Source of the DNA: an uncultured Alphaproteobacteria bacterium
Lineage (GTDB): Bacteria > Pseudomonadota > Alphaproteobacteria > Bin95
DNA length: 52,595 nucleotides
Direction of reading: 5' to 3'
Assembly: GCA_938083135.1 (NCBI GenBank)
Contig: CALLKY010000018.1
Coordinates: 1 to 52,595 of the forward strand
The notes beneath the pieces were generated by a model. That model did no database searches and was not told where the DNA came from. It saw nothing but the letters and a program-made list of their open reading frames with translations. Below are positions 25,293-33,511 of the stretch, one piece after another. The translations under genes were made by a program, and so were the position numbers. The first letter of the stretch is position 1. The number at the start of each line of letters is the position of its first letter.

Positions 25293-27302
25293 ATGGCGTC
25301 AAATTCAGACACGTCCGCTAATCTTGATACGTTGATGGTTGATGAGCCACCAGTTGGGCGAATCCGTGGTGCTGTGCGAACGATTATGATCGTGTTCGTC
25401 ATCGCTGCGCTGGTTTTGAATATCAATAAGATCCAGTTGATAAACTTTGTCCTGGATAATTTTACGCCAGCTGCCTTTTTCACTTGGTACACTCAGAATA
25501 TTTATGAACCAACACTTATTATTGATACCTCGTATTACTATGTAATTATTGGATTATTGCTATCGCAAGTCTTCTTGGTGTATCCTTTTTCTAAGAAACA
25601 GGCCAATCATGTTCCTTATTATGATTGGGTGTTATTTGCGCTAACAATCGCCTGCTCTGGCTTCCTGGCCTATAATGGTGAGCGGATCATTCAGGAAGGC
25701 TGGGATATTCGGGCACCGCTGGATGCCACGATTATCGCTGGTGTTATCTGCATGCTATGCCTGGAAGGCGTGCGGCGGGCGGGCGGCGGCATTATGTTTG
25801 GCGTTTGTATCTTCTTCTTCTTCTATCCACTTTTTGCAGAATACATGCCGGGCTTCCTCTGGGGGCCAGAATCAGAGATTCAAGAGTTCGTTCGCCAACA
25901 TGCGATGAGTTCTGAAAGCATCATTGGTGTGCCGATGCGGGCGGTTACGAACCTGCTCATCGGGTTCCTATTGTTTGGTTCAGCACTGGTGGTGACGGGT
26001 GGCGGCGACTTCTTCTTAGCCTTCGCCACATCACTCTTGGGCAAAACTCGCGGTGGGCCAGCTAAAGTAGCCATCATTTCGTCAGGGTTCTTTGGCTCAC
26101 TCTCTGGCTCCGTCATCTCCAACGTTGTGACGACCGGTAAGATCACCATTCCAACGATGAAACGCGTTGGCTATCCGCCTGCATATGCAGGTGCTGTTGA
26201 AGCGTGCGCTTCAACGGGTGGCGCGTTGATGCCGCCAGTCATGGGTGCTGTGGCGTTCTTGATGGCTGAAAACCTGAACATGCCCTATGCCGATATCATT
26301 ATCGCGGCAGCTGTTCCGGCAATTCTTTTCTACCTGGCACTGCTGCTGCAGGTGGACAACTACGCGGCCAAGACGGGCCTGAAGGGCCAGCCTGCCTCTG
26401 AAATTCCGAAGATGTGGCCAACGTTTGTCTCTGGCTGGCATTATCTCTTTAGCTTGGCAGCCCTGATTTACATGCTGCTGGTGATGCGGATTGAGGTGTT
26501 TGCGCCGTATTTCGCAACCCTTCTGCTGATTGTCACAAGCTACCTGACGAACAAATTCCGTGGTGAGCAGACATTCGGGTGGTCGCACTTCGTTGAACTG
26601 ATCATTGATGCAGGCAAAACGATCGTGAACATCGTCGGCATTCTCGTCGGCATTGGTATGATTATCGGCGCGCTGTCATTGACCGGCGTTGGTCCTGCAT
26701 TCTCCAGTGAGCTGCTGCTGTTTGCTGATGGGGACACCTACAAGCTGCTCATCCTTGGCGCGATCACGAGCTTCGTGCTTGGCATGGGGATGACGGTTAC
26801 GGCCTGTTACATCTTCCTGGCAGTCGTGATGGGCTCAGCCATGATCGAGAGCGGGCTGAACCCGGTCGCCGGACATCTGTTCATTCTGTACTGGGGCATG
26901 ATGAGCTACATCACACCTCCAGTTGCCGTCGCTGCCGTGGCTGCATCTACGATCGCGGGTGCACCTGCGATGGAGACTGGGTTCCGGGCCATGCGGCTTG
27001 GCGCAATTCTGTTCGTGCTGCCGTTCATGTTCGCCGTGAACCCAACGCTCATTCTGGTGGGTGAGCCGATGGCCATCTTGCATGACGTTGTTACCGCGAT
27101 CATTGCAGTCTGGATGTTGGCATCTGCGCTGGAAGGCTGGCTCTACTTCTCCGGCCGCCTTATCGGGCCGTTGCGTGTTGTGCTAGCGATGGCCGCCTTC
27201 GGAACGCTGTACCCAGGAACAATGACGGATCTGATCGGTCTGGGCACACTGGCGTTCGTCTATATCGTCAACAGGTTTATGGGTGCCAGGGCGACAGCGT
27301 AG
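25293..27302 (+). CDS. TRAP transporter fused permease (DctQ-DctM, 4TM+12TM)
   Basis: This 669-residue inner-membrane protein fuses the small and large TRAP permease subunits, the form usually paired with TAXI-type substrate-binding proteins for Na+-dependent uptake of organic acids. The first roughly 180 residues carry about five hydrophobic helices; the DctM part follows with FGSLSGSVISNVVTTGKITIPTMKRVGYPPAYAGAVEACASTGGALMPPVMGAVAFLM, whose GSxSGS and STGG/PP motifs are typical. Later GMGMTVTACYI and YITPPVAVAA are also characteristic. No binding protein gene is adjacent, so it is an orphan here. The N-terminal coding segment (about 25500-25620) is visibly AT-richer than its surroundings. 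AGGAG lies eight bases before ATG. Confidence 0.95.
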   Translation: MASNSDTSANLDTLMVDEPPVGRIRGAVRTIMIVFVIAALVLNINKIQLINFVLDNFTPAAFFTWYTQNIYEPTLIIDTSYYYVIIGLLLSQVFLVYPFSKKQANHVPYYDWVLFALTIACSGFLAYNGERIIQEGWDIRAPLDATIIAGVICMLCLEGVRRAGGGIMFGVCIFFFFYPLFAEYMPGFLWGPESEIQEFVRQHAMSSESIIGVPMRAVTNLLIGFLLFGSALVVTGGGDFFLAFATSLLGKTRGGPAKVAIISSGFFGSLSGSVISNVVTTGKITIPTMKRVGYPPAYAGAVEACASTGGALMPPVMGAVAFLMAENLNMPYADIIIAAAVPAILFYLALLLQVDNYAAKTGLKGQPASEIPKMWPTFVSGWHYLFSLAALIYMLLVMRIEVFAPYFATLLLIVTSYLTNKFRGEQTFGWSHFVELIIDAGKTIVNIVGILVGIGMIIGALSLTGVGPAFSSELLLFADGDTYKLLILGAITSFVLGMGMTVTACYIFLAVVMGSAMIESGLNPVAGHLFILYWGMMSYITPPVAVAAVAASTIAGAPAMETGFRAMRLGAILFVLPFMFAVNPTLILVGEPMAILHDVVTAIIAVWMLASALEGWLYFSGRLIGPLRVVLAMAAFGTLYPGTMTDLIGLGTLAFVYIVNRFMGARATA

Positions 27303-27340
27303 AGCGCCGTGCGTCGCTTACGACGCAGCCTGGCGCTCTA
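27300..27340 (+). terminator. Long hairpin at the 3' end of the TRAP permease
   Basis: The stop codon itself is part of a 9-bp stem (27300-27308 with 27332-27340) that encloses an inner TGCGTCG/CGACGCA hairpin with a CTTA loop. No T-run follows on the plus strand (TTACATT), so it may be a processing or stabilising stem as much as a terminator. Confidence 0.55.
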
Positions 27341-27362
27341 TTACATTGCTTGCGGGCAATTG

Positions 27363-27395
27363 ATCCCGACTAATCTGCTTCAGATTGGTCGGGAT
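27363..27395. terminator. Second hairpin between convergent genes
   Basis: A stem of about 14 bp with one mismatch (27363-27377 with 27381-27395), loop CTT, followed on the plus strand by TTGTCC. It sits 14 bases from the stop of the minus-strand GGCT-like gene and could stop transcription of the permease mRNA. Confidence 0.6.
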
Positions 27396-27408
27396 TTGTC
27401 CTAGAGAT

Positions 27409-28206
27409 TTAGCCCCGCCACAATGACTTGGGCGTCACATCGTGCATGTGCGGCCATTCAAACGGAATCGCGGATTGGCGGAGTGTATGAACACGCGCCA
27501 TCCGCTTTTCTTTGTGGTGAATATTTTCAGCAATGAATTGGTCGACGGTTCGGTTTTGCGCAAACCTGTCTCTCAGCGCCGCCTGGGCTTGACGTTGTGT
27601 GAGTGCTTGAAATTTGCGCCCGGTAGCAGGCACGTCAGCGAATGCTGTCGGAGCGCCACCAAGATTCAATGCACCTGCCCGTTGCACATAGGCCTCTGCC
27701 GCCGTCCATACCGGGCCAGCAGCGAAAGTAAGATCGATTTGCTGCAGTTCAAGCAATGCGTATACGCCTGCGCTCAATCCTTCAGTTTCATGCATGTGCG
27801 CAAGCTGTGCATCGTCAAGCCAGGTTGCCCACACTTCAACGACCGTCCCGGGGGAGGGTGCCAGCGTGGCGCCACCTACCGCACCATACCCCGAAATACT
27901 GGCACCAAATACAACGTCGAAATCTTTGAGGGCCGCCTTCGCTACGAGAACCGCACAGGGTGCAGGAAAGCCCGCAAACTTGCGTATCAGCTGGCTTGGT
28001 GCGCGGTTTGAACCAATCGCAAGGATAGGGGTTCGCCTGGCGCGAGGGTCTGCGCCAACGCTTTCCAAGGCGGCCGCTATATCATTAACGCCAGCACCGA
28101 CCAATGGCTCGACCCGGCCATCCACCCAGACGCAATCAGCTTCAGGTGCGGGATAGGGGTAGGCGACAGCGCGGTAGCGTTCATCTGCACTGAGAGTTTT
28201 GACCAT
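27409..28206 (-). CDS. Protein with gamma-glutamylcyclotransferase-like features, function unknown
   Basis: The 265-residue product is not a gene I can name. A central part (about residues 60-155) resembles the GGCT/AIG2 fold: ILAIGSNRAPSQLIRKF is like the family opening YGSNL...R, GATLAPSPGTVVEVWATWLDD like the middle strand, and HMHETEGLSAGVYAL like the segment with the catalytic Glu. The N-terminal 55 residues and the C-terminal 110 residues (with HHKEKRMARVH) are extra. No signal peptide or membrane helix is visible. It is convergent with the TRAP permease and divergent from the DUF2852 gene. The GGCT call is motif-based inference. Confidence 0.6.
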   Translation of the reverse strand: MVKTLSADERYRAVAYPYPAPEADCVWVDGRVEPLVGAGVNDIAAALESVGADPRARRTPILAIGSNRAPSQLIRKFAGFPAPCAVLVAKAALKDFDVVFGASISGYGAVGGATLAPSPGTVVEVWATWLDDAQLAHMHETEGLSAGVYALLELQQIDLTFAAGPVWTAAEAYVQRAGALNLGGAPTAFADVPATGRKFQALTQRQAQAALRDRFAQNRTVDQFIAENIHHKEKRMARVHTLRQSAIPFEWPHMHDVTPKSLWRG

Positions 28207-28368
28207 GGATCACCTTCAAAAGCGCCGTTTGAACGGGTTGTAATCCCAGAAGTGGGCGGCATTTAGACCGATGATACAAGCGCTTGATCAAAAATATACG
28301 ATTTTGCTTGAATACCTGCGACAAACCCCCACATCTAGTACATCAAGAACGAACACAGGAGAAATTAA

Positions 28369-28728
28369 GTGGAGCAAACAGCGCGCTGCGGCGCAAAATG
28401 GTCATCAGCGAATATCGTGGCACTCGTCCTCGGGTTCGTTGTGTTCTGGCCGGTTGGCTTGCTTATGCTATTCTTTATTCTTTCAGGAGGTGACATGGCT
28501 GATACTTTCAATCGCGCGAAGACTTGGGTTTCCGGTCTTGGGTCAAACCAATCCTACGGGTCCTCAGGCAACGCAGCATTTGATCAGTATCGTGATGAAA
28601 CGCTGCGTCGGCTTGAAGAAGAGCAGCAGGGTTTTGGCGATTTCATGGAGCGCTTGAAGCGCGCCCGTGACCAGGAAGAGTTCGAACGCTTCATGGCCGA
28701 ACGCCGCAATCAGAAGGCCAGCGCATAA
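28369..28728 (+). CDS. DUF2852 membrane protein
   Basis: The 119-residue product opens with a short polar segment, then a hydrophobic helix IVALVLGFVVFWPVGLLMLFFIL (about residues 16-38) containing the FWPVGL core of DUF2852, and a C-terminal charged helix GNAAFDQYRDETLRRLEEEQQGF...MAERR likely to form a coiled coil. DUF2852 is common in alphaproteobacteria and of unknown function. The start is GTG at 28369 with AGGAG seven bases upstream. Three Gly/Ser-rich residues join the two halves. It precedes the UbiD gene after 126 bases containing a hairpin. Confidence 0.88.
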   Translation: MEQTARCGAKWSSANIVALVLGFVVFWPVGLLMLFFILSGGDMADTFNRAKTWVSGLGSNQSYGSSGNAAFDQYRDETLRRLEEEQQGFGDFMERLKRARDQEEFERFMAERRNQKASA

Positions 28729-28803
28729 CGTTGCGAGCCACACGGCAGGCGTCAACCGGGGAGCCCCTCAACCGGTTGGCGCTTTCGCCCTAAACGTTAT
28801 ATC

Positions 28804-28854
28804 ACCCCCGGATGCGCCTGCCTCTCTCGGCGCCGTGTTTCCGGGGGTTTTATT
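28804..28854 (+). promoter_or_regulatory. Terminator-like hairpin overlapping the UbiD ribosome binding site
   Basis: ACCCCCGG (28804-28811) pairs with CCGGGGGT (28841-28848), with an inner GCGCC/GGCGC pairing (28814-28818 with 28829-28833). A T-rich tract TTTTATT reaches base 28854, directly before ATG 28855. The only purine-rich ribosome binding site, GGGGG, is inside the 3' stem arm, so one fold would both end transcription and hide the start site. It may instead simply be the terminator of the DUF2852 gene. Confidence 0.6.
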
Positions 28855-30378
28855 ATGTCCGCCACATCTTACAAATCACTTCGGGACTTTATGAGCCTGC
28901 TGGAGGCGCGTGGACTGCTACACCGGGTGAAAGCGCCTGTCAGCCCAATTTTGGAAATGACGGAAATTCAGACCCGTCTCCTGGCGGAAGAAGGCCCCGC
29001 TGTTCTGTTCGAAGACGTGCGCCGCCCAGACCAGTCACGGTACAGCATGCCAGCCTTGGCCAATCTGTTCGGTACTGTGGAGCGTGTGGCGCTGGGCATG
29101 GGCCGGAAGCCAGAGGACCTTAGGGAAGTTGGCGAGACGCTCGCTTTCCTGCGCCAGCCTGAACCACCCGGCGGGTGGCGGGAAGCGCTGTCCATGCTCC
29201 CACTGGCAAAGACAGTCATGGCGATGAAACCACGCACAGTTAGCCGTGCCGCATCCCAAGAGATTGTGCTGCAGGGTGACGAAATCGACCTTTCGGCATT
29301 GCCGGTGCAAACGTGCTGGCCAGGTGAACCAGCACCTCTGATCACTTGGCCGTTGGTTGTCACCAAAGGGCCGGGTAAGCGGAAGGAAGATGATTTTAAC
29401 CTGGGCATCTACCGCATGCAGGTGCTGAACAAGAACCAAACGATTATGCGCTGGCTCAAGCATCGTGGTGGGGCCCAACACCATCAGCGCTGGGCCAAGG
29501 AAAAGCGCGAGCCGCTGCCGGTTGCGGTGGTGATCGGAGCAGACCCTGGCACTATTCTGGCGGCAGTGACACCAGTGCCAGACACGCTTTCGGAATACCA
29601 GTTCGCAGGCCTGCTACGCGGGACTAAGGTTGACCTTGTGGACTGCAAGACGGTCCCGCTTAAGGTGCCAGCAGAGGCCGAAATCGTTATTGAGGGCCAT
29701 GTCAGCCTGGATGATACGGCGGCAGAAGGCCCATATGGCGACCACACTGGCTATTACAATTCTGTTGAGCAATTTCCGATTTTTACTGCAAGCGCAATCA
29801 CCATGCGCAGCAACCCGATTTACCTGACAACCTTCACAGGCCGGCCGCCCGATGAGCCAAGCGTGCTAGGTGAGGCGTTAAATGAGGTTTTTATCCCGCT
29901 GCTTCAACAGCAGTTCCCGGAAATCGTCGACTTCTGGCTACCGCCCGAGGGCTGCTCCTATCGGATTGCGGTCGTATCCATGCGGAAAGCTTATCCAGGG
30001 CATGCCAAGCGGGTGATGTTGGGGGTTTGGTCCTACCTCCGCCAGTTCATGTATACGAAATGGGTGATTATTGTTGATGACGACATCAACGCCCGTGACT
30101 GGAAAGAGGTGATGTGGGCCATATCAACCCGCATGGACCCAGCGCGGGACATCACGGCGATTGAGAATACGCCAATCGACTACCTGGATTTCGCTAGCCC
30201 TGAATCGGGGCTTGGTTCAAAGGTCGGTATGGATGCCACGAATAAGTGGCCACCAGAAACGAAGCGCGAGTGGGGCGTTCAGATCGCTATGGATCCTAAA
30301 ATGGTGGAACAGGTGACGGATCGGTGGGCGACACTCGGCCTGCCGGGGTCTGGCAAGTCGATTTGGCGGAAAGACTGA
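28855..30378 (+). CDS. UbiD family decarboxylase
   Basis: UbiD-family enzymes use prenylated FMN to decarboxylate unsaturated or aromatic acids. The 507-residue length is typical. The signatures [20 protein letters not shown] (Arg region), [12 protein letters not shown] (catalytic Glu region) and the C-terminal [17 protein letters not shown] are intact. It might be UbiD of ubiquinone synthesis (4-hydroxy-3-polyprenylbenzoate), or a catabolic aromatic acid decarboxylase; the partner flavin prenyltransferase UbiX is not in the window. Neighbours downstream are an OmpA/BON protein, an HhH membrane protein and the BadI-like hydrolase, all in the same direction. A hairpin overlaps its start region. 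Confidence 0.9.
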   Translation: MSATSYKSLRDFMSLLEARGLLHRVKAPVSPILEMTEIQTRLLAEEGPAVLFEDVRRPDQSRYSMPALANLFGTVERVALGMGRKPEDLREVGETLAFLRQPEPPGGWREALSMLPLAKTVMAMKPRTVSRAASQEIVLQGDEIDLSALPVQTCWPGEPAPLITWPLVVTKGPGKRKEDDFNLGIYRMQVLNKNQTIMRWLKHRGGAQHHQRWAKEKREPLPVAVVIGADPGTILAAVTPVPDTLSEYQFAGLLRGTKVDLVDCKTVPLKVPAEAEIVIEGHVSLDDTAAEGPYGDHTGYYNSVEQFPIFTASAITMRSNPIYLTTFTGRPPDEPSVLGEALNEVFIPLLQQQFPEIVDFWLPPEGCSYRIAVVSMRKAYPGHAKRVMLGVWSYLRQFMYTKWVIIVDDDINARDWKEVMWAISTRMDPARDITAIENTPIDYLDFASPESGLGSKVGMDATNKWPPETKREWGVQIAMDPKMVEQVTDRWATLGLPGSGKSIWRKD

Positions 30379-30433
30379 CCGGTGCCGGTTTCTCGGTTAG
30401 ACTAATGGACGAATCCATATAGCGGGGCGCGCC

Positions 30434-31144
30434 ATGGACTTATCGAAACTAACTGAGCGGCAAGTATTGATGTGGGGCGGCGGCGCTGCCGCACTCTATT
30501 GCATTCTCGCCCTAAGCTTCTTTGTTGGCCCGGTCTCGAACATTGTCGCTGATAAGGCCGATGATGCATTGCTGGTAGAAGGTGCGGCGTGGGCAGATAT
30601 TGAAATCAATGGCCGGGATGTATCCGTCATAGGTGCTGCGCCCAGTGCTGAAGCTGGCCAAAGGGCTGTTGATGCTGTCGGGGCCAAATGGGGTGTCCGT
30701 GTTGTCCGCGCAAAATACACGATAGAACCACCGCCGAAGGTGGATGCATTCGTTCCCAGTGGTCCGCCAATCACTGACGCCATAGCCTGCCAAAGCCTCA
30801 TGGATGGACTATTGAGTGACGGTGGCATTCAGTTTGAGACAGGTAAGGCTGATTTGGCGAGCGCAGGTTTGCCATTGCTGGACCAGATTGGGGCGGCATT
30901 GCTCCGCTGCGCTAGTTTTACGATCCGCATTGTCGGCCATACCGATAATACCGGTGACGAGAACGCAAATATCCGCTTGAGCGAGGCTCGCGCGGAAGCG
31001 GTGGTTCGTTACCTCACCGACAAAGGCGTTTCTGCGGGCCAGGTTAGTGCTGTCGGGCTGGGCGCGGCTGCGCCCGTCGCCAGCAATGATACAGACGCAG
31101 GTCGCTCTCAAAACCGCCGTATCGAATTCCGCGTCAGCCAGTAG
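30434..31144 (+). CDS. OmpA-like protein with BON domain
   Basis: The 236-residue product has a membrane anchor at about residues 14-35, a BON-like segment (about 44-100: DIEINGRDVSVIGAAPSAEAGQRAV) and a C-terminal OmpA peptidoglycan-binding domain with IQFETGKADL, IVGHTDNTGDENANIRLSEARAEAVVRYL and SQNRRIEFRV. The Asp and Arg residues that contact diaminopimelate are present (HTDN, NRRIEF). This suggests an inner-membrane or lipoprotein-like tether binding peptidoglycan. No lipobox is seen. The HhH gene follows after 12 bases. Confidence 0.85.
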   Translation: MDLSKLTERQVLMWGGGAAALYCILALSFFVGPVSNIVADKADDALLVEGAAWADIEINGRDVSVIGAAPSAEAGQRAVDAVGAKWGVRVVRAKYTIEPPPKVDAFVPSGPPITDAIACQSLMDGLLSDGGIQFETGKADLASAGLPLLDQIGAALLRCASFTIRIVGHTDNTGDENANIRLSEARAEAVVRYLTDKGVSAGQVSAVGLGAAAPVASNDTDAGRSQNRRIEFRVSQ

Positions 31145-31156
31145 GAGAAATTCCTG

Positions 31157-31771
31157 ATGCTCTATCTGACCGTACAAATGCTCGCGTTGTTATTGCTAGC
31201 AATCGTCATCGGCGCTGCCATTGGTTGGCTTCTTAGAGGGGCGCGGGACGCAGCAGCACAGGAAGCGCGGTCAACCGCTGACGCTGCCCGCATGGCTGAT
31301 CTGCGCCGTGATCGGGACGCAGCCGAGACGGCTTTGGCTGAGGCAAAGGCGGCTCAACCCGCAGCTGACGATGGAAAGCTGGCGGAAATACAAAGTGCTC
31401 TGGACGAGTGCCGCGCGAATGCGACATCGCTAGCGGCCGAGCGCGATGCAGCGAAAGCCGCGCTGGCGGCTGCAAAGGCCAAACCAGCCGTTGCTGTCGC
31501 CGCATCGCCGGTTGCAGCCGTGTCACTGACGGCGCAGGCAAATCCTGCTCCCGAATCTGCTGCCTCAGATGATCTTAAGCAGATATCGGGGATTGGACCG
31601 AAGCTAGAAGGCCTGCTGAATGAAGCCGGTATTTCACGGTTTGAGCAGATCGCGAGCCTAACACCGGCTCAAATTGCCGATTTGGACGATATTCTGAATT
31701 TCAAAGGCCGTATTGAGCGGGACGACTGGGTCGGGCAGGCCAAGCGTTTCGCATCCGGCGAGACGCCCTAA
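31157..31771 (+). CDS. Membrane-anchored coiled-coil protein with C-terminal helix-hairpin-helix domain
   Basis: The 204-residue product has an N-terminal membrane helix (about 5-27), a highly charged Ala-rich coiled coil (about 28-110), an Ala/Pro/Val linker, and a C-terminal HhH-like domain (about 140-204) starting LKQISGIGPKLEGLLNEAGI and ending with RDDWVGQAKRF. The C-terminal domain resembles the HhH unit fused to alphaproteobacterial NuoE and L21, annotated as predicted 5' DNA nuclease-like (COG3743). Its role in a membrane protein is unknown. It is tightly linked to the OmpA gene upstream and lies 25 bases before the BadI-like gene. Confidence 0.8.
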   Translation: MLYLTVQMLALLLLAIVIGAAIGWLLRGARDAAAQEARSTADAARMADLRRDRDAAETALAEAKAAQPAADDGKLAEIQSALDECRANATSLAAERDAAKAALAAAKAKPAVAVAASPVAAVSLTAQANPAPESAASDDLKQISGIGPKLEGLLNEAGISRFEQIASLTPAQIADLDDILNFKGRIERDDWVGQAKRFASGETP

Positions 31772-31796
31772 CAGCAAGAAAAGTGACACCCGCATC

Positions 31797-32594
31797 ATGG
31801 AAATGACCTACGAAGACATCATCTACAGTGAAAATGGCGCGACAGCGACCATCCAGATCAACCGCCCGGATGTCTATAACGCTTTCCGCCCGCGCACAGT
31901 TGTCGAGTTAATCGATGCGTTGATGGAATCGGGCTGGAACCCGGATATCGGTTCAATCGTCCTGACAGGCACCGGCAATAAGGCGTTCTGTACGGGCGGA
32001 GATCAATCAGACAAATCTGGCTCATACGGCCATGGCGAGACACGCGGTACGGTCGGCATGCCAATGGAAGAACTGCATACGGCCATTCGTGACGTGCCGA
32101 AGCCCGTTGTCGCCAAAGTGCGCGGTTATGCTATTGGCGGCGGCAATGTGCTGGCGACGATTTGTGACATGACCATTGCTGCGGAATCGGCTGTTTTCGG
32201 GCAGGTCGGCCCCAAAATGGGGTCCGTGGATCCTGGCTACGGCACTGCTTACCTCTCCCGTATTGTGGGGGAGAAGAAGGCGCGTGAAATTTGGTACATG
32301 TGCAAGCGCTATTCTGCACGTGAAGCAGAAGCCATGGGCCTTGTGAATGCAGTGGTGGCAGATGATCAGCTCGATGCAGAAGTTGATGCCTGGTGCGCTG
32401 AACTGAACCAACGCAGTCCAACGGCAATCGCTATCGCCAAGCGGTCCTTCAACGCTGATACGGATTCAATCCGCGGTATTGGTGGTCTGGGTTTCCAGGC
32501 GCTTCGGCTCTACTACAATACGGCCGAGTCAAAAGAAGGCGGCAATGCGTTTCGCGAAAAGCGCAGCCCGGACTTCCGTAAATTTTACGAATAG
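31797..32594 (+). CDS. badI: BadI-like 2-ketocyclohexanecarboxyl-CoA hydrolase (crotonase fold)
   Basis: The 265-residue crotonase-superfamily protein closely follows BadI of Rhodopseudomonas, which opens the ring of 2-ketocyclohexanecarboxyl-CoA to pimeloyl-CoA. The oxyanion motif reads AFCTGGDQS and the second half GYAIGGGNVLATICD; GMPMEELHTAIRDVPKPV and FGQVGPKMGSVDPGYG are shared with BadI as I know it, whereas MenB has differences there. The C-terminal LYYNTAESKEGG carries the Tyr used by MenB-type enzymes. It could be another ring-opening hydrolase. ATG 31797 was preferred to an upstream start inside the HhH gene. It converges on livF with a 29-base gap. Confidence 0.85.
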   Translation: MEMTYEDIIYSENGATATIQINRPDVYNAFRPRTVVELIDALMESGWNPDIGSIVLTGTGNKAFCTGGDQSDKSGSYGHGETRGTVGMPMEELHTAIRDVPKPVVAKVRGYAIGGGNVLATICDMTIAAESAVFGQVGPKMGSVDPGYGTAYLSRIVGEKKAREIWYMCKRYSAREAEAMGLVNAVVADDQLDAEVDAWCAELNQRSPTAIAIAKRSFNADTDSIRGIGGLGFQALRLYYNTAESKEGGNAFREKRSPDFRKFYE

Positions 32595-32623
32595 CCGACG
32601 CGCACCGTCGCGGGCGCTCGCTT

Positions 32624-33418
32624 CTATGAAAGCCAGCGCTTGCGGCGGCGGTACTGTTTGACGTCGCGGTAGGATTTCCGCTCACCGCCCTCACTCATGC
32701 CCAGATAGAATTCTTGGACATCCGAATTGGTGCGGAGGGATTCTGCTTCACCCTCCATAACGATGGAGCCGTTTTCCATCACATAGCCGTAGTCAGCGTA
32801 TTCCAACGCCAGCGATGCATTCTGCTCGACCAGTAGGATCGTGACACCCTGTTCCTGGTTCAGGCGGCGGATAATACCGAAGATTTCTTCTACGATCATG
32901 GGTGCGAGGCCGAGGGACGGCTCATCAAGCAGCACCATTTTCGGGTTCGACATAAGGGCGCGGCCAATCGCGAGCATCTGCTGCTCACCACCGGAATAAT
33001 AGCCAGACCGGATGTGACGGCGCTCTTTCAGGCGTGGGAAATACGTGTAGACCAAGTCTTTCCGGGCGTTCATTTCAGCTACGGATGGCTCAATATGACC
33101 ACCAGCAATCAGGTTCTCGTCACCGGTCAGGTTCACAAACACCCGACGGCCTTCAAACACCTGGACGAGGCCGTTTTTGACAATTTCAAACCCGGCCATC
33201 TGGTCAATGCGCGTGCCGCCAAACTCGATGGTTCCGCGCGTAATTTCACCGCGTTCCGGGCGAAGCATGCCGGAGATCGCTTTTAGGGTCGTGGTTTTGC
33301 CAGCGCCATTGGCGCCCAGCACGGTCGTGATCTTGCCTTCCTTCGCATCCAGCGAAACGCCTTTCAGCACGAGGACGACGTTATTGTACATCACCTCGAT
33401 ATTGTTGATCTGGAGCAT
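32624..33418 (-). CDS. livF: Branched-chain/aromatic acid ABC transporter ATP-binding protein LivF
   Basis: The 264-residue ATPase has the Walker A VLGANGAGKTTTLKA (about residues 31-45), signature YYSGGEQQMLAIGRALM, Walker B MVLLDEPSLGLAP and the H-loop equivalent. LivF energises uptake with LivG. The C-terminal tail is basic and distinctive (YRDVKQYRRRKRWLS), a tail I associate with LivF paralogues in acyl-ligase-containing clusters. It is the last gene of livG-ligase-livH-livM-livK-livF, separated from livK by 93 bases that contain a 14-bp perfect hairpin. Confidence 0.95.
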   Translation of the reverse strand: MLQINNIEVMYNNVVLVLKGVSLDAKEGKITTVLGANGAGKTTTLKAISGMLRPERGEITRGTIEFGGTRIDQMAGFEIVKNGLVQVFEGRRVFVNLTGDENLIAGGHIEPSVAEMNARKDLVYTYFPRLKERRHIRSGYYSGGEQQMLAIGRALMSNPKMVLLDEPSLGLAPMIVEEIFGIIRRLNQEQGVTILLVEQNASLALEYADYGYVMENGSIVMEGEAESLRTNSDVQEFYLGMSEGGERKSYRDVKQYRRRKRWLS

Positions 33419-33453
33419 GGCCTGGTTCCGCGCGTTCGGGGGAAGGGATAGGG

Positions 33454-33493
33454 ACGGGCGGGCTGCAATCCTGAAGGCCTGCAGCCCGCCCGT
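33454..33493 (-). repeat. Perfect 14-bp inverted repeat downstream of livK
   Basis: 33454-33467 pairs perfectly with 33480-33493 around a 12-base loop. No T-run follows on the minus strand, so it is more likely an mRNA-stabilising stem that keeps the binding-protein message abundant over the downstream livF than a terminator. Confidence 0.8.
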
Positions 33494-33511
33494 TAGTCTC
33501 GTAAAGCCCGC

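Noticed and set aside
25045-25335. 96-residue plus-strand open frame across the gap before the TRAP permease
   Set aside because: It runs through the terminator T-run and into the permease start in another frame; the sequence is low-quality and explained by RNA structure.
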